Origin: Lachnospiraceae bacterium
GTDB taxonomy: Bacteria > Bacillota > Clostridia > Lachnospirales > Lachnospiraceae
NCBI GenBank assembly: GCA_024684085.1
Contig: JAIKXM010000026.1
Span: 1 to 64,000 of the forward strand
Reading direction: 5' to 3'
Length of the DNA: 64,000 nt
Under the pieces are notes generated by a model. It saw only the letters and a program-made list of their open reading frames with translations, was not told the origin of the DNA and ran no database searches. Positions 15,124 through 24,750 of the stretch are shown here, one piece after another. A program made the position numbers and the translations under genes. Within the stretch, counting starts at the first letter, position 1; each line of letters starts with the position of its first letter.

Positions 15124-15882
15124 TTAAACGCAGGTATAACCGCCGTCGATGGGAAGCATTACGCCTGTAACGTAAGAAGCCTCTTTGCTGGCAAGGAAGA
15201 TAATACCGGCATTCAGCTCGCCTTCACGTCCGTATCTCTTCAACGGAACATGCATATTGGCAAAGGCCTGGAAATGTTCAGTATCAAGAACTGCGGTCGT
15301 GAGCTCTGTATAGAAGTATCCGGGGCAGACGCAATTAACAGTGATGTTATATTTTGCAAGTTCTGCTGCGGCAGCTCTGGTGAAGTTGATAACACCACCC
15401 TTTGATGAATGATAAGCGATGGTGGGTATCTCTTCGTTACCTACGAGACCGTACATAGAAGCGATGTTGATGATACGACCGTAGTTGTTCTTCTTCATTA
15501 TATTACCGAAGGCACGTGTTACTTTAAAAACAGATGTGAGATCGGTTGTGATGGTGAAGTCCCACTCATCGTCCTTCATCTCAAGAACACCTGCGTCCTT
15601 AGATGAACCCGCACAGTTGACAAGGATATCAACCTTGCCGAATTTCTCCTCTGCCTTCTTGGCGGCATTATCAATGTCTTCGGTAGATGTAACATCACAG
15701 CTTAAGGCAAGAACGGATACGTTCTTCTGCTCAAGCTCTTTCTTCAGTTCCTCTAATTTGTCCACACGCCTTGCAAGAATGACAAGATCTGCGCCCTGAT
15801 CTGCAAATGCATATGCCATTTGGCGACCGAGTCCTGAACTTGCTCCCGTGATTACTGCTACCTGTTCTGTTAAATCAAACAT
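15124..15882 (-). CDS. SDR family oxidoreductase (FabG/gluconate 5-dehydrogenase-like)
   Basis: A 252-aa classical short-chain dehydrogenase. The NAD(P) loop is TGASSGLG (residues 13-20), then NCAGSS, the catalytic serine is in NIASMYG and YHSSK is the YxxxK motif, with CPGYFYTEL downstream. R39-R40 in LARRVDK suggests NADP(H) preference. The C-terminus IDGGYTCV is typical. The substrate is unknown; it is closest in feel to gluconate 5-dehydrogenase-type enzymes. It is the only minus-strand gene in the window and is isolated between terminators. Confidence 0.9.
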   Translation of the reverse strand: MFDLTEQVAVITGASSGLGRQMAYAFADQGADLVILARRVDKLEELKKELEQKNVSVLALSCDVTSTEDIDNAAKKAEEKFGKVDILVNCAGSSKDAGVLEMKDDEWDFTITTDLTSVFKVTRAFGNIMKKNNYGRIINIASMYGLVGNEEIPTIAYHSSKGGVINFTRAAAAELAKYNITVNCVCPGYFYTELTTAVLDTEHFQAFANMHVPLKRYGREGELNAGIIFLASKEASYVTGVMLPIDGGYTCV

Positions 15883-15945
15883 AGTCTAAATTTCTCCTTT
15901 TTTAATATATGTTTATAGTGTTTGTTGAGTTCTGATCAGTGTTCG

Positions 15946-15970
15946 GAAGCTTGTTGATAATACAAGCTTC
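15946..15970. promoter_or_regulatory. 9-bp perfect inverted repeat between divergent transcription units
   Basis: GAAGCTTGT and ACAAGCTTC are separated by 7 bp, upstream of the minus-strand SDR gene and the cobalamin operon promoter. It may be an operator or a hairpin. The regulator is unknown. Confidence 0.35.
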
Positions 15971-16037
15971 ACTAATTACGAATGGTATCAAATAGTTAGG
16001 TGTGAGTCAATGCCTATATGTAATATTTAACATACAG

Positions 16038-16066
16038 TTGAAAGGTCGCGGGAATTGTGATATCGT
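16038..16066 (+). promoter_or_regulatory. probable promoter of the cobalamin operon
   Basis: TTGAAA (16038-16043), a 17-bp spacer and TATCGT (16061-16066, 4/6), placing the start about 15 bp before the riboswitch. Confidence 0.4.
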
Positions 16067-16084
16067 AAAGTGAGTTGAATATTT

Positions 16085-16268
16085 AGCAAACAGGTGTCTG
16101 AAGGGAATGGTATAAGACATTCAGCTTCAGGTGAAAAGGGAAACAGGTGTGAATCCTGTACGAACTCGTCACCGTATTTAGGGAGTATCAGCCGATATAT
16201 CACTGGGAGACCGGGAAGATGGCGAAATGCAATGATCTATGAGCCGGGAGACCTGCCTGCTTGCTGTA
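16085..16268 (+). promoter_or_regulatory. cobalamin (B12) riboswitch
   Basis: The conserved elements appear in order: CAGGTGTC of the closing helix, AGGTGAAAAGGGAAAC, AGGTGTGAATCCTG, CTCGTCACCGTA, then CACTGGGAGACCGGGAAGATGG and the B12-box-like GAGCCGGGAGACCTGCC. It sits about 250 nt upstream of the first gene of a 21-kb cobalamin operon, which is therefore expected to be repressed by adenosylcobalamin. The expression platform in the following 250 nt is not obvious: I see no strong terminator, so control could act through the ribosome binding site or a weaker structure. Confidence 0.93.
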
Positions 16269-16514
16269 CGGAAGCGAAAGTTTCAGGCCACGAGTTAAAA
16301 GGTTGTACGTTATGATGAGAATATATATGGATTCCTTCTTATAACGGATTTCGTTAGAACGTTATTCGGTTGTTAATTGTAGATTCAGGGATTCATGTGT
16401 CTTTTTCGTGTGCAATGCTCCTTTTTACTTAAGTTCATAGGTAAAGAGGTTTTTTTTGTGTGCCATTCCGGTATTCGATCAATATTAAGCATTGTATGCA
16501 GAAAAGAGGAGATT

Positions 16515-17771
16515 ATGAAGAAGAAAATCGCGCTTTTGTTAACAGGTGTACTCAGTCTTATGCTTTTGACAGCATGCGGTAGTACTGTAAGTGACACAGA
16601 TGTCATTGAAAGTGAAGTGGCTCAGTACGAGGAGATCGTGGAAGAAGTTGCAGATGATGTGGCTGATGCGGCTGACGCCGAAGGTACAGAGGTTAACTCT
16701 GATGAGGAGGCGGCAGCTAAGGTTGCGGCTCTTATCGATGCTATTTATGTTCAGGAGAGAACAGATGCAACAGATGAACAGTGTAAGCAGGCAAAAGAAG
16801 CTTGGGACAATCTTACTACTGAACAGCAGAGTCTTGTAGAAGGTGAATATGCAGATCCTGATTACTTCGGCCTTAATACAGGTGATGCTTTACTCGACGA
16901 TCCTGCCAATGCGGACGATATAGGTGAGAAGGAGATCCTTGTTGTAAGTTTCGGTACTTCTTTTAACGGAAGCAGAGTTGCCGATATCAAGGGAATTGAG
17001 GATGCAATGAGAGAAGCTTTCCCTGACTGGTCAGTCAGAAGAGCGTTCACCGCTCAGATCATCATCAATCATATCCAGGCTCGTGACGGCGAGAAGATCG
17101 ATAACGTTGAGCAGGCTATGCAGCGTGCCGTTGATAACGGGGTTAAGGAACTTCTTATTCAGCCTACTCACCTTATGCATGGAGCAGAGTATGATGAATT
17201 GATGGCTGTTGTTGATGAATATGCGGATAAATTCGAGAGCATTAAGATATCTGAGCCCCTTCTTGGCGAGGTTGGAGCAGATGCAACAGTAATAAATGAC
17301 GATAAGAAGGCAGTTGCAGAGGCTGTAACAGCTGAAGCCGTTAAGGATGCAGGCTATGCCAATCTTGAGGCAGCTGATGCAGATAAGGTTGCATTCGTAT
17401 TCATGGGACACGGAACAGCTCATGTGGCTAAGGTTTCATACAGCCAGATGCAGACACAGATGAATGAACTTATGTTTAAGAATGTATTTATCGGTACAGT
17501 TGAAGGTGAACCCGAAGAAACAGCATGTGAGGCAGTTATCGATGCTGTAGCTGCAGCCGGTTACAAGAAGGTGATCCTTCGTCCTCTTATGGTAGTGGCA
17601 GGTGATCATGCCAACAATGATATGGCCGGAGAGGATGAGGATTCATGGATCAGTATGTTCAAAGCATCAGGTAACTTCGATTCTGTAGAGCCTCAGATCA
17701 AGGGACTTGGTTCTGTTGATAAGATCCAGCAGATCTATGTTCAGCACGCTAAGGCTGCTATAGGTGAATAA
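16515..17771 (+). CDS. cbiK: exported lipoprotein CbiK-type sirohydrochlorin chelatase
   Basis: CbiK inserts cobalt into sirohydrochlorin at the start of the anaerobic B12 pathway. The start is ATG 16515 after AGAGGAG; the longer track ORF is rejected. The first 22 residues form a lipoprotein signal (KKKIALLLTGVLSL, lipobox LTAC), followed by an acidic helical linker of about 100 residues, making 418 aa against about 265 for cytoplasmic CbiK. The catalytic domain (from EKEILVVSFGTSF) keeps the metal-binding histidine motifs PTHLMHGAEYD and FMGHGTAHV. Exported CbiK (CbiKP) is known in Desulfovibrio, where a link to tetrapyrrole or metal uptake was proposed. Here it is first in an operon whose next genes are surface lipoproteins and an ABC importer, consistent with an extracytoplasmic role. 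No cytoplasmic paralogue is in the window. Confidence 0.9.
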   Translation: MKKKIALLLTGVLSLMLLTACGSTVSDTDVIESEVAQYEEIVEEVADDVADAADAEGTEVNSDEEAAAKVAALIDAIYVQERTDATDEQCKQAKEAWDNLTTEQQSLVEGEYADPDYFGLNTGDALLDDPANADDIGEKEILVVSFGTSFNGSRVADIKGIEDAMREAFPDWSVRRAFTAQIIINHIQARDGEKIDNVEQAMQRAVDNGVKELLIQPTHLMHGAEYDELMAVVDEYADKFESIKISEPLLGEVGADATVINDDKKAVAEAVTAEAVKDAGYANLEAADADKVAFVFMGHGTAHVAKVSYSQMQTQMNELMFKNVFIGTVEGEPEETACEAVIDAVAAAGYKKVILRPLMVVAGDHANNDMAGEDEDSWISMFKASGNFDSVEPQIKGLGSVDKIQQIYVQHAKAAIGE

Positions 17772-17801
17772 TCATTTTACATAAGAAAGAAGTTTGTGAA
17801 A

Positions 17802-18833
17802 ATGAAAGCTAAAAAGAGCATTTATAAATTAGTCAGTTTATTATGTTGTATCCTTATGGGCTGCCTCCTTTTGGGAGGCTGCTCTTTGGGGGATGCAGAC
17901 AGTGAGAGCGCTGTAACCGAAGGTAAAAAAGAAAGTGTTGCGGTTGAAGCAGATACGGAAGTTACAGACGAGTCTGCATCGGTGGAAGAGACTGCCGATG
18001 TTCCGGCAGAGGGTTCGGCTAACGCTGCGGGACTTGCTGACGGTCAGTACAGGGCTGTTTTTGAAACAGACAGTAATATGTTCCATGTTAACGAGACCTG
18101 TGAGGGCAAGGGCGTTCTTACTGTTAAAAACGGAGAGATGACGATACATATCTCGCTTCCTTCAAAGAGTGTCCTTAACCTTTATTGCGGACTGGCAGAG
18201 GATGCCGCCAAGGAAGGCGCTGTACTCCTGGAGCCCACAGTTGATACGGTGACATATTCGGACGGGATAAGCGAGGAAGTGCACGGTTTCGATGTTCCGG
18301 TTCCCGTGATCGGAGAGGAATTTGATCTTGCGCTAATTGGAACCAAGGGCAAGTGGTACGATCATAAGGTATCGGTTAAGGAGCCACAGCCATTGGACGA
18401 GGCTGTTTCTGAAGAGGAAACTGAGGCTAAGGCAGCAGACGGAACCGATGCAACTGATGCAACAGATGCAGGTGCTTCAAAGGATTCGGGTAATGTAGAT
18501 CCTGCCGGACTTACGGATGGAAAATATATAGTGCAGATGGATTTCGAAGGCGGAAGCGGAAAGGCGTATATTGAGTCTCCGGTCGACCTTCGGGTGGAAG
18601 ATGGCAAGATATATGCAATTCTGGTATGGAGCAGTCCTAATTATGATTATATGATCGTTGACGGCGAGAAGTATCTTCCCATTAATACGGAAGGTAATTC
18701 GGCCTTTAAAATACCGGTGGCGGGATTCGATCAGGGGATCAAAGTGATCGGTGATACGGTTGCCATGAGCAAGCCTCACGAGATCGAATATGTGCTTACA
18801 TTCCATTCAGATACGCTTGTAAAGCCGGAGTGA
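17802..18833 (+). CDS. lipoprotein with two related beta-rich domains
   Basis: About 343 aa. A start at ATG 17802 or GTG 17796 gives a lipoprotein signal (LVSLLCCILMGCLLLGGCS). Two domains each begin with the same phrase, GLADGQYRAVFE (about residue 76) and GLTDGKYIVQMDF (about 238), separated by an Ala/Thr/Asp/Glu-rich linker. The second contains ESPVDLRVEDGKIYAILVW and YDYMIVDGEKYLP. I recall similar domains next to iron/corrinoid ABC transporters in Firmicutes, but the family is not firmly named. Its place between cbiK and a substrate-binding protein suggests a surface ligand-binding or capture role. Confidence 0.7.
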   Translation: MKAKKSIYKLVSLLCCILMGCLLLGGCSLGDADSESAVTEGKKESVAVEADTEVTDESASVEETADVPAEGSANAAGLADGQYRAVFETDSNMFHVNETCEGKGVLTVKNGEMTIHISLPSKSVLNLYCGLAEDAAKEGAVLLEPTVDTVTYSDGISEEVHGFDVPVPVIGEEFDLALIGTKGKWYDHKVSVKEPQPLDEAVSEEETEAKAADGTDATDATDAGASKDSGNVDPAGLTDGKYIVQMDFEGGSGKAYIESPVDLRVEDGKIYAILVWSSPNYDYMIVDGEKYLPINTEGNSAFKIPVAGFDQGIKVIGDTVAMSKPHEIEYVLTFHSDTLVKPE

Positions 18834-18940
18834 TCATAGGTGATCGATATCGGCCGGGGATGAGTTGACCTTCAGTATATAGATACATATACGGGCTGAG
18901 TTGATCACGGCTTGATAAATCGGATGAAGGGATTGGATAG

Positions 18941-20074
18941 ATGTTCAACAGACTGAAGTTGATCGCTATATGCATAATTATGACAGGACTGTCAGGGCTA
19001 ATGGGCTGTGGCAGTCCTTCTTCTGACATAACGGACAATAGTATCATATATGAGAGGAGCATGGAACTCGAATACGCCGAGAATTACTCGGTTGACTATT
19101 ATGAGGGAGGCTATAAGCTCCTTAAGATCAAGGATGGAACCGAGATCCTGCTTGTACCGGAGAAAGCTGAGATCCCGTCCGGACTCTCGGAGGATGTGAT
19201 AGTCTTACGAAGACCGGTTAAGGATCTCTATCTTGTCTCATCCTCAGTCATGGATATGTTCGCCAAGCTTGACGCACTCGATACGATCAGACTATCCGGT
19301 CAAAAAAGCGAGAACTGGTATATCGATGAAGCCAGGGAATATATGGAGCGGGGCGACATCCTCTATGCCGGTAAGTACAACAGGCCGGATTATGAGCTTA
19401 TCGTATCCGAAGGATGCTCACTGGTCATAGAGAACACTATGATACTTCACTCACCAGAGGTCTTGGAGAATCTTAAGAGCTTCGATATCCCCTCCATGAT
19501 CGAGTATTCTTCGTATGAGACTCATCCGCTGGGACGTGTGGAATGGGTGAAGTTCTTCGGCGCGCTGACAGACAGGGAAGAAGAGGCTGAGAAGCTCTTT
19601 AGAGAGCAGGCTAAGATCCTCGAAGAGGTCTCTTCTTATGAGAAAACAGACCTGACTGTGGCTTTTTTCTATATTACATCGAACGGGATGGTTCAGATCA
19701 GACGGAGCAGCGATTATGTTCCCAAGATGATAGAGCTTGCGGGCGGAAGCTATCTGCCTGTATATGATGGCGAAGAAGAATCTGCCAGAACCACCATGAA
19801 CATGCAGGTGGAAGAGTTCTACGCAGGTGCTAAGGATGCCGACTTTATCATCTATAACAGTTCTGTTGACGGTGGTGTCACTTCTATAGAAGAGATCATT
19901 GAGAAATGTCCTGTTTTGGAGGATTTCAAGGCGGTTAAGAACGGTGATGTATGGTGTACGACCAATGATATGTATCAGCAATCTATGTCAATAGGCTATA
20001 TGATCGCCGATATTCACAATATGCTCCATCGCGATACTAAGAAGGAGATGAGGTATCTTATTCATCTGCGTTAG
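18941..20074 (+). CDS. ABC transporter substrate-binding lipoprotein (BtuF/FecB-like)
   Basis: A 377-aa periplasmic-binding-protein-family lipoprotein. Signal FNRLKLIAICIIMTGL, lipobox LMGCGS. The class III (BtuF/FhuD) fold is suggested by VIVLRRPVKDLYLVSSS near the N-terminus, the long helix linking two lobes, and the C-terminal YMIADIHNMLH. It lies upstream of a FecCD permease and ATPase in a B12-riboswitch operon, so corrinoid, cobalt-chelate or another tetrapyrrole is the likely ligand; a ferric siderophore cannot be excluded. The 3' end including the stop codon is tandemly duplicated downstream. Confidence 0.85.
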   Translation: MFNRLKLIAICIIMTGLSGLMGCGSPSSDITDNSIIYERSMELEYAENYSVDYYEGGYKLLKIKDGTEILLVPEKAEIPSGLSEDVIVLRRPVKDLYLVSSSVMDMFAKLDALDTIRLSGQKSENWYIDEAREYMERGDILYAGKYNRPDYELIVSEGCSLVIENTMILHSPEVLENLKSFDIPSMIEYSSYETHPLGRVEWVKFFGALTDREEEAEKLFREQAKILEEVSSYEKTDLTVAFFYITSNGMVQIRRSSDYVPKMIELAGGSYLPVYDGEEESARTTMNMQVEEFYAGAKDADFIIYNSSVDGGVTSIEEIIEKCPVLEDFKAVKNGDVWCTTNDMYQQSMSIGYMIADIHNMLHRDTKKEMRYLIHLR

Positions 20075-20136
20075 TGGCATCGGAAATGAAGTATCTTATT
20101 CATCTGCGTTAGTGGCGTCGGAAATGAAGTATCTTA
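20047..20136 (+). repeat. 38-bp tandem duplication at the end of the binding-protein gene
   Basis: The segment containing AGTATCTTATTCATCTGCG and the stop is repeated with period 38: two full copies and a 14-bp third. Copy 1 overlaps the last nine codons of the binding-protein gene. Confidence 0.85.
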
Positions 20137-20166
20137 GCAGTGTTGATGGAGATCAGGGAGAACTGT

Positions 20167-21183
20167 ATGCAGTCAGATAGACGGATGCGTTATCTGATAT
20201 CTTTTCTCATACTGGGAATTGGTATGGTAATGCTGTTAATCTTCAATATCTGTATAGGAAGCGTAAGGATATCGTTCGGCGAGATACTCAGGTCTCTTGG
20301 CGGAACGGATATCACCAACGAGCGGATCATCTGGGACATCAGATTCCCAAGGGCTGTTGCTGCCATGATCCTCGGAGGGGCACTCAGCCTTTCGGGATAC
20401 CTGTTGCAGACTTTTTTCCGCAATCCGATAGCAGGACCTTTCGTTCTTGGAATATCGTCCGGTGCGAAGATGGTAGTGGCGATCGTTATGATATTCCTTA
20501 TGGGACGCGCCATCAGGGTGAATTCTCTGACACTGATAGCGGCGGCGTTTGTCGGTTCCATGATATCGATGGGATTCGTCCTTGTGATCGCGGGCAGAGT
20601 GGATAAGATGTCGACGCTTATCGTGAGCGGTATAATGATAGGCTATATCTGTTCCGCCGTGACTGAGATCCTAATAACTTTCGCAGGGGACGCGGAGATC
20701 GTCAATCTCCATAACTGGTCGCGCGGAAGCTTCTCCGGAATCTCATGGGATAATATTCCGGTTATGAGCGTGGTGGTGCTGCTTGCCTTCATTATGACTG
20801 TTATGATCGCAAAACAGCTTGAAGCTTACACTCTTGGCGACTCCTATGCAATGAACCTCGGGGTGAATCTAAAGGGGCTCAGGGCATTGATGGTGATCCT
20901 TACGGGGATTCTGTCGGCAAGTGTTGTTGCCTTCGCAGGTCCAGTGTCATTTGTTGGGATCGCAGTTCCTCATCTTGTGAAAGCAATGATGAAGAGCGCA
21001 AAGCCGATCATAATGATACCGGCGTCTTTTCTTGGGGGCGGTATCTCATGTCTGTTATGCGATCTGATCGCGCGGACGTTGATCGCACCTACGGAGCTTA
21101 GTATAAGCTCAGTCACTGCTGTTTTTGGAGCACCGGTCGTATTGTGGGTGATGATAAACAGGAACAGGAAGAGGATGTCATAA
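20167..21183 (+). CDS. FecCD/BtuC family ABC permease
   Basis: About 338 aa. The start ATG 20167 (MQSDRRMRYL) has AGGGAG six bases upstream; the track start at 20140 is less well supported. It is an all-membrane protein with the family segments RFPRAVAAMILGGALSLSGYLLQ, RNPIAGPFVLGISSGA and VAFAGPVSFVGIAVPHLVK. It dimerises to form the translocation pathway for the upstream binding protein and the downstream ATPase. The stop codon overlaps the ATPase start (TAATG), so the two are translationally coupled. Confidence 0.92.
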   Translation: MQSDRRMRYLISFLILGIGMVMLLIFNICIGSVRISFGEILRSLGGTDITNERIIWDIRFPRAVAAMILGGALSLSGYLLQTFFRNPIAGPFVLGISSGAKMVVAIVMIFLMGRAIRVNSLTLIAAAFVGSMISMGFVLVIAGRVDKMSTLIVSGIMIGYICSAVTEILITFAGDAEIVNLHNWSRGSFSGISWDNIPVMSVVVLLAFIMTVMIAKQLEAYTLGDSYAMNLGVNLKGLRALMVILTGILSASVVAFAGPVSFVGIAVPHLVKAMMKSAKPIIMIPASFLGGGISCLLCDLIARTLIAPTELSISSVTAVFGAPVVLWVMINRNRKRMS

Positions 21184-21932
21184 TGGCGTACTTTATCACA
21201 ACTGAGAAGATGAGCGTGGGTTATGACGGACACCCGCTGATAGAGAATATCGATATTGCTCTTGAAAAGGGCGAGATACTGACTCTGATCGGTCCGAACG
21301 GAGCCGGCAAGTCAACTATTCTTAAGAGTATCGCGGGGCAGTTAAAGCTTATTGACGGTCGTGTCATAATTGACGGCAAGGATAAAGAGAATATATCCCG
21401 CGATGAGATGGCCAGGACCATGGCGGTCGTATGGACTGACAGGATCATGACAGAGCTGATGACATGTGAAGAAGTTGTTACAACGGGGAGATACCCTTAT
21501 ACAGGGAGATTCGGAATTCCGGATAAGGCCGACCGTGAGGCCGTAAGGGAAGCCATGGAGCTTACGCATGTTACCGAAATAGGGGATGCGTACTTTGATA
21601 AGCTGAGCGACGGTCAGAAACAGCGGGTGATGCTTGCAAGGGCGATATGTCAGGAACCGGATATCATAATACTTGATGAACCGACATCATATCTTGATAT
21701 CAGATACAAATTAGAGTTCTTATCGTGCTTGCAGGAGCTTAAGAGGAAGAAGGATCTTACGGTCATAATGTCGCTTCATGAGTTGGAGCTTGCCGGGAAA
21801 ATATCGGACAAGATCCTGTGCATTAAAGACGGATATGTGGACAGGTGCGGAAGTCCGGAGGAGATATTCACGAAGGGATATATCGGGGAACTGTTCGGTA
21901 TATCTGAGGAAAACTTCCTGTGGTATCTATGA
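21183..21932 (+). CDS. ABC transporter ATPase (BtuD/FecE-like)
   Basis: A 249-aa cytoplasmic ATPase. ATG 21183 overlaps the permease stop; the longer track ORF is not used. Walker A GPNGAGKST (about residues 38-46), signature LSDGQKQR, Walker B IIILDEPTSYLD, and the switch histidine in SLHELELA. It forms the import system with the preceding three genes. The last codons and stop are part of a 25-bp tandem repeat. Confidence 0.93.
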   Translation: MAYFITTEKMSVGYDGHPLIENIDIALEKGEILTLIGPNGAGKSTILKSIAGQLKLIDGRVIIDGKDKENISRDEMARTMAVVWTDRIMTELMTCEEVVTTGRYPYTGRFGIPDKADREAVREAMELTHVTEIGDAYFDKLSDGQKQRVMLARAICQEPDIIILDEPTSYLDIRYKLEFLSCLQELKRKKDLTVIMSLHELELAGKISDKILCIKDGYVDRCGSPEEIFTKGYIGELFGISEENFLWYL

Positions 21933-21979
21933 GGAAAAATTCCTGTGGTATCTATGAGGAAAACTTCCTTTGGTATCTA
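21905..21979 (+). repeat. three 25-bp tandem repeats at the end of the ATPase gene
   Basis: Copies at 21905-21929, 21930-21954 and 21955-21979 (core TTCCTGTGGTATCTATGAGG). The first encodes the C-terminal ENFLWYL and the gene's stop codon overlaps the start of copy 2. A second pair of GAGCATGCATTAAGT repeats follows at 21981-21995 and 22008-22022. Confidence 0.85.
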
Positions 21980-22076
21980 TGAGCATGCATTAAGTGTTGA
22001 TCGATCGAGCATGCATTAAGTATTGCATGAGCGGGGATTGTAAATTGAGTATCGGATTGACCATGGAGTATATGAG

Positions 22077-23642
22077 ATGGCGAAGATCATAATGGTACAG
22101 GGGACGATGTCCAATGCGGGTAAGAGCCTGCTGGTGGCCGGATTGTGCAGGATATTCAAGCAGGATGGCTACAGGGTTGCTCCCTTCAAGTCGCAGAATA
22201 TGGCGCTTAATTCTTATATAACCGCCGAGGGGCTTGAGATGGGAAGAGCTCAGGTGATTCAGGCTGAGGCAGCCGGCATCGAGCCAAAGGTGTGCATGAA
22301 TCCCATATTGCTTAAGCCTACCGATCACACGGGCTCACAGGTGATCGTGGGTGGCGAAGTGATCGGCAATATGAGCGCAAAAGATTATTTCTCTTATAAA
22401 AAAGAACTGATTCCGTATATTAAGGAAGCCTTCAATGAACTGGAGAAATCCGCCGACATCATCGTGATCGAAGGTGCGGGCAGTCCTGCCGAGATCAATC
22501 TCAAGGAGAATGATCTCGTCAATATGGGGCTCGCGTGTATGCTGGATGCTCCGGTGCTATTGGTCGGAGATATCGACAGGGGAGGCGTTTTTGCACAGTT
22601 GCTGGGAACACTTATGCTTCTGGAAGATGACGAGAGAGACAGAGTTAAGGGACTTGTGATCAATAAGTTCAGAGGTGATAAGAGTATTCTGGATCCCGGT
22701 ATCACTATGCTGGAGGAAAAAGGTAAGGTTCCGGTTACGGGTGTGATACCGTATATGGATCTTTCCATAGAAGATGAGGACAGTCTGACTGAGCGGTTCG
22801 ATCATAAGGAAAGAGGAGTGATCGATATAGCTGTGATCAGATATCCGAGGATATCCAACTTCACAGACTTCAATGTTTTTGAACTGATGTCTGAGGTATC
22901 TGTCAGATATGTCACATCGATAAGTGAATTGGGGCATCCGGATATCATTATCCTGCCCGGCAGTAAGAATACCATGGGGGATCTTAAGTGGATGCGAAGT
23001 AACGGTCTGGAAACGGCCGTTAAGAAAATGTCCTCGCGAGTGCCTGTGATCGGGATATGCGGTGGCTACCAGATGCTTGGGTGTGAGATATCCGATCCGG
23101 ATGGAGTTGAAGCAGGCGGAAAGTTGCGCGGAATGGAACTGTTACCTGTTACGACCATCCTGCAAAAAGAGAAGACAAGGCGTCAGGTTCAGGGAAGTCT
23201 GCCTGTACTTGAAGGGGCGTTAAACTGTATCTCAGGTTGCGAGTATAAAGGATATGAGATCCATATGGGCGTGACGGAGTATTGCGTAGCGGATGCAAGT
23301 GGATCAAAGGCTGACGAGCTTAATGAAGATGTTACGAGGACAGCGCCGTTAGGTATTGATGCAGGTGTCAGACAGACTTATTTCGAGGCGCTTCCGGTTA
23401 TATGTTCTGACGGCATAAATGTGTACGGCTCGTATGTTCATGGCATATTCGATGAAGGAGATATAGCTGACAGGATCGTCAGGGCGGTTGCAAGCGCGAA
23501 GGGGGTAACGGTTGAGGAAGGTCAACACTTGAGTTACCGATCTTTTAAAGAGAAGGAATATGATAAGCTGGCAGATATACTGAGACTGCATCTGAACATG
23601 GAGGAAGTGTATGGAATGCTCAGGGAAGCGCGCGTGGAGTAA
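22077..23642 (+). CDS. cobQ: cobyric acid synthase
   Basis: A 521-aa amidotransferase (CobQ/CbiP) that amidates four side chains of adenosylcobyrinate a,c-diamide using glutamine and ATP. The N-terminal dethiobiotin-synthetase-like domain has [11 protein letters not shown] (modified P-loop), [10 protein letters not shown] and [13 protein letters not shown]. The C-terminal class I glutaminase-like domain has the nucleophile in [10 protein letters not shown] and the histidine in [11 protein letters not shown] 22077 follows a GAGTATATGAG-type leader. It overlaps cobT by 32 nt. Confidence 0.96.
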   Translation: MAKIIMVQGTMSNAGKSLLVAGLCRIFKQDGYRVAPFKSQNMALNSYITAEGLEMGRAQVIQAEAAGIEPKVCMNPILLKPTDHTGSQVIVGGEVIGNMSAKDYFSYKKELIPYIKEAFNELEKSADIIVIEGAGSPAEINLKENDLVNMGLACMLDAPVLLVGDIDRGGVFAQLLGTLMLLEDDERDRVKGLVINKFRGDKSILDPGITMLEEKGKVPVTGVIPYMDLSIEDEDSLTERFDHKERGVIDIAVIRYPRISNFTDFNVFELMSEVSVRYVTSISELGHPDIIILPGSKNTMGDLKWMRSNGLETAVKKMSSRVPVIGICGGYQMLGCEISDPDGVEAGGKLRGMELLPVTTILQKEKTRRQVQGSLPVLEGALNCISGCEYKGYEIHMGVTEYCVADASGSKADELNEDVTRTAPLGIDAGVRQTYFEALPVICSDGINVYGSYVHGIFDEGDIADRIVRAVASAKGVTVEEGQHLSYRSFKEKEYDKLADILRLHLNMEEVYGMLREARVE

Positions 23643-24711
23643 ACTGACGCGGGCGGAGCTTGATGATATAAGAATAGACAGGCCGGATGATCCGGTAAGG
23701 ACATCTGTGCGGAAAAAATGGGACACGATCGCCAAGCCGATTGACGGAATGGGAAGATTCGAGAAGATCACAGCGCGGATTGGAGCAATAACCGGAAGTG
23801 ATGAGATCAATCTATCTTCGAAGGCTGTGATAGTCATGTGTGCCGACAACGGCATTGTGAATGAGGGCGTGACACAGACGGGACAGGAAGTGACCGCTTT
23901 GGTAGCTCAGTCGATGGCGAAGGGGCGTTCATCCGTATGCAGGATGGGAAGACAGATCGGCGCTAAGATCATCCCGATCGATATAGGGATCAACTGTGAT
24001 TCTTCCATAGAAGGTGTACTCGATCGGAAGATTAGAAAAGGAACGAGAGACTTCCTTACAGAGCCTGCGATGACTGAGGAGGAAGCCGTAAGAGCTATCG
24101 GAGTCGGGATCGATGCTGTGAGAGAGTGCAGAGAGCACGGTGTTAATATCATTGCCATCGGTGAGATGGGGATTGGCAATACCACGACAGCAACGGCGGT
24201 GACATCAGCCCTGCTTCATCTTGATCCGGATCGGATAACCGGAAGGGGAGCGGGACTTAGCGATGAGGGGCTTGAACGCAAGAAACAGGTCATAAACGAT
24301 GCTCTTGAGAAATATAAGCTTGATGACAAAGATGCTCTTACGGTTCTTGAGGCTGTAGGCGGGCTTGATATAGCGGGACTTGCGGGTGTATGCATAGGCG
24401 GAGCGATCTATCATGTGCCCATAGTGTTGGATGGTCTTATCACTATGGCAGCAGCCTTGGTGGCGGAAAAGCTTGCAGAGGGGACGGCAGAATATCTGAT
24501 CCCTTCACACAGCGGACGTGAACCGGCTGTGCGAGCTTTGGAAGAGGCGCTCGGAATGAGTCCTGTGATATACGGAGATCTTGCTCTGGGTGAGGGCACG
24601 GGAGCGGTAATGATGCTGTCGCTTCTCGACCTTGCGATGAGCATCTATCACGATAATACGGATTTTGCGGAGATTAAGGTAGAGCAATATAAGAGGTACG
24701 ACGACCGATAA
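23611..24711 (+). CDS. cobT: nicotinate-nucleotide-DMB phosphoribosyltransferase
   Basis: A 366-aa CobT that makes alpha-ribazole phosphate from nicotinate mononucleotide and a lower-ligand base. Motifs: [54 protein letters not shown] and the catalytic glutamate in [10 protein letters not shown]. The start lies inside the end of cobQ. No bluB or bza genes are visible, so the lower ligand may be salvaged or made elsewhere. Confidence 0.96.
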   Translation: MECSGKRAWSKLTRAELDDIRIDRPDDPVRTSVRKKWDTIAKPIDGMGRFEKITARIGAITGSDEINLSSKAVIVMCADNGIVNEGVTQTGQEVTALVAQSMAKGRSSVCRMGRQIGAKIIPIDIGINCDSSIEGVLDRKIRKGTRDFLTEPAMTEEEAVRAIGVGIDAVRECREHGVNIIAIGEMGIGNTTTATAVTSALLHLDPDRITGRGAGLSDEGLERKKQVINDALEKYKLDDKDALTVLEAVGGLDIAGLAGVCIGGAIYHVPIVLDGLITMAAALVAEKLAEGTAEYLIPSHSGREPAVRALEEALGMSPVIYGDLALGEGTGAVMMLSLLDLAMSIYHDNTDFAEIKVEQYKRYDDR

Positions 24712-24750
24712 ACAGACTTCGGGGTGGTTCGACAGTGGTCAGTACATGGG

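Noticed and set aside
16094-16315. 73-aa plus-strand ORF
   Set aside because: It is the cobalamin riboswitch read as protein.
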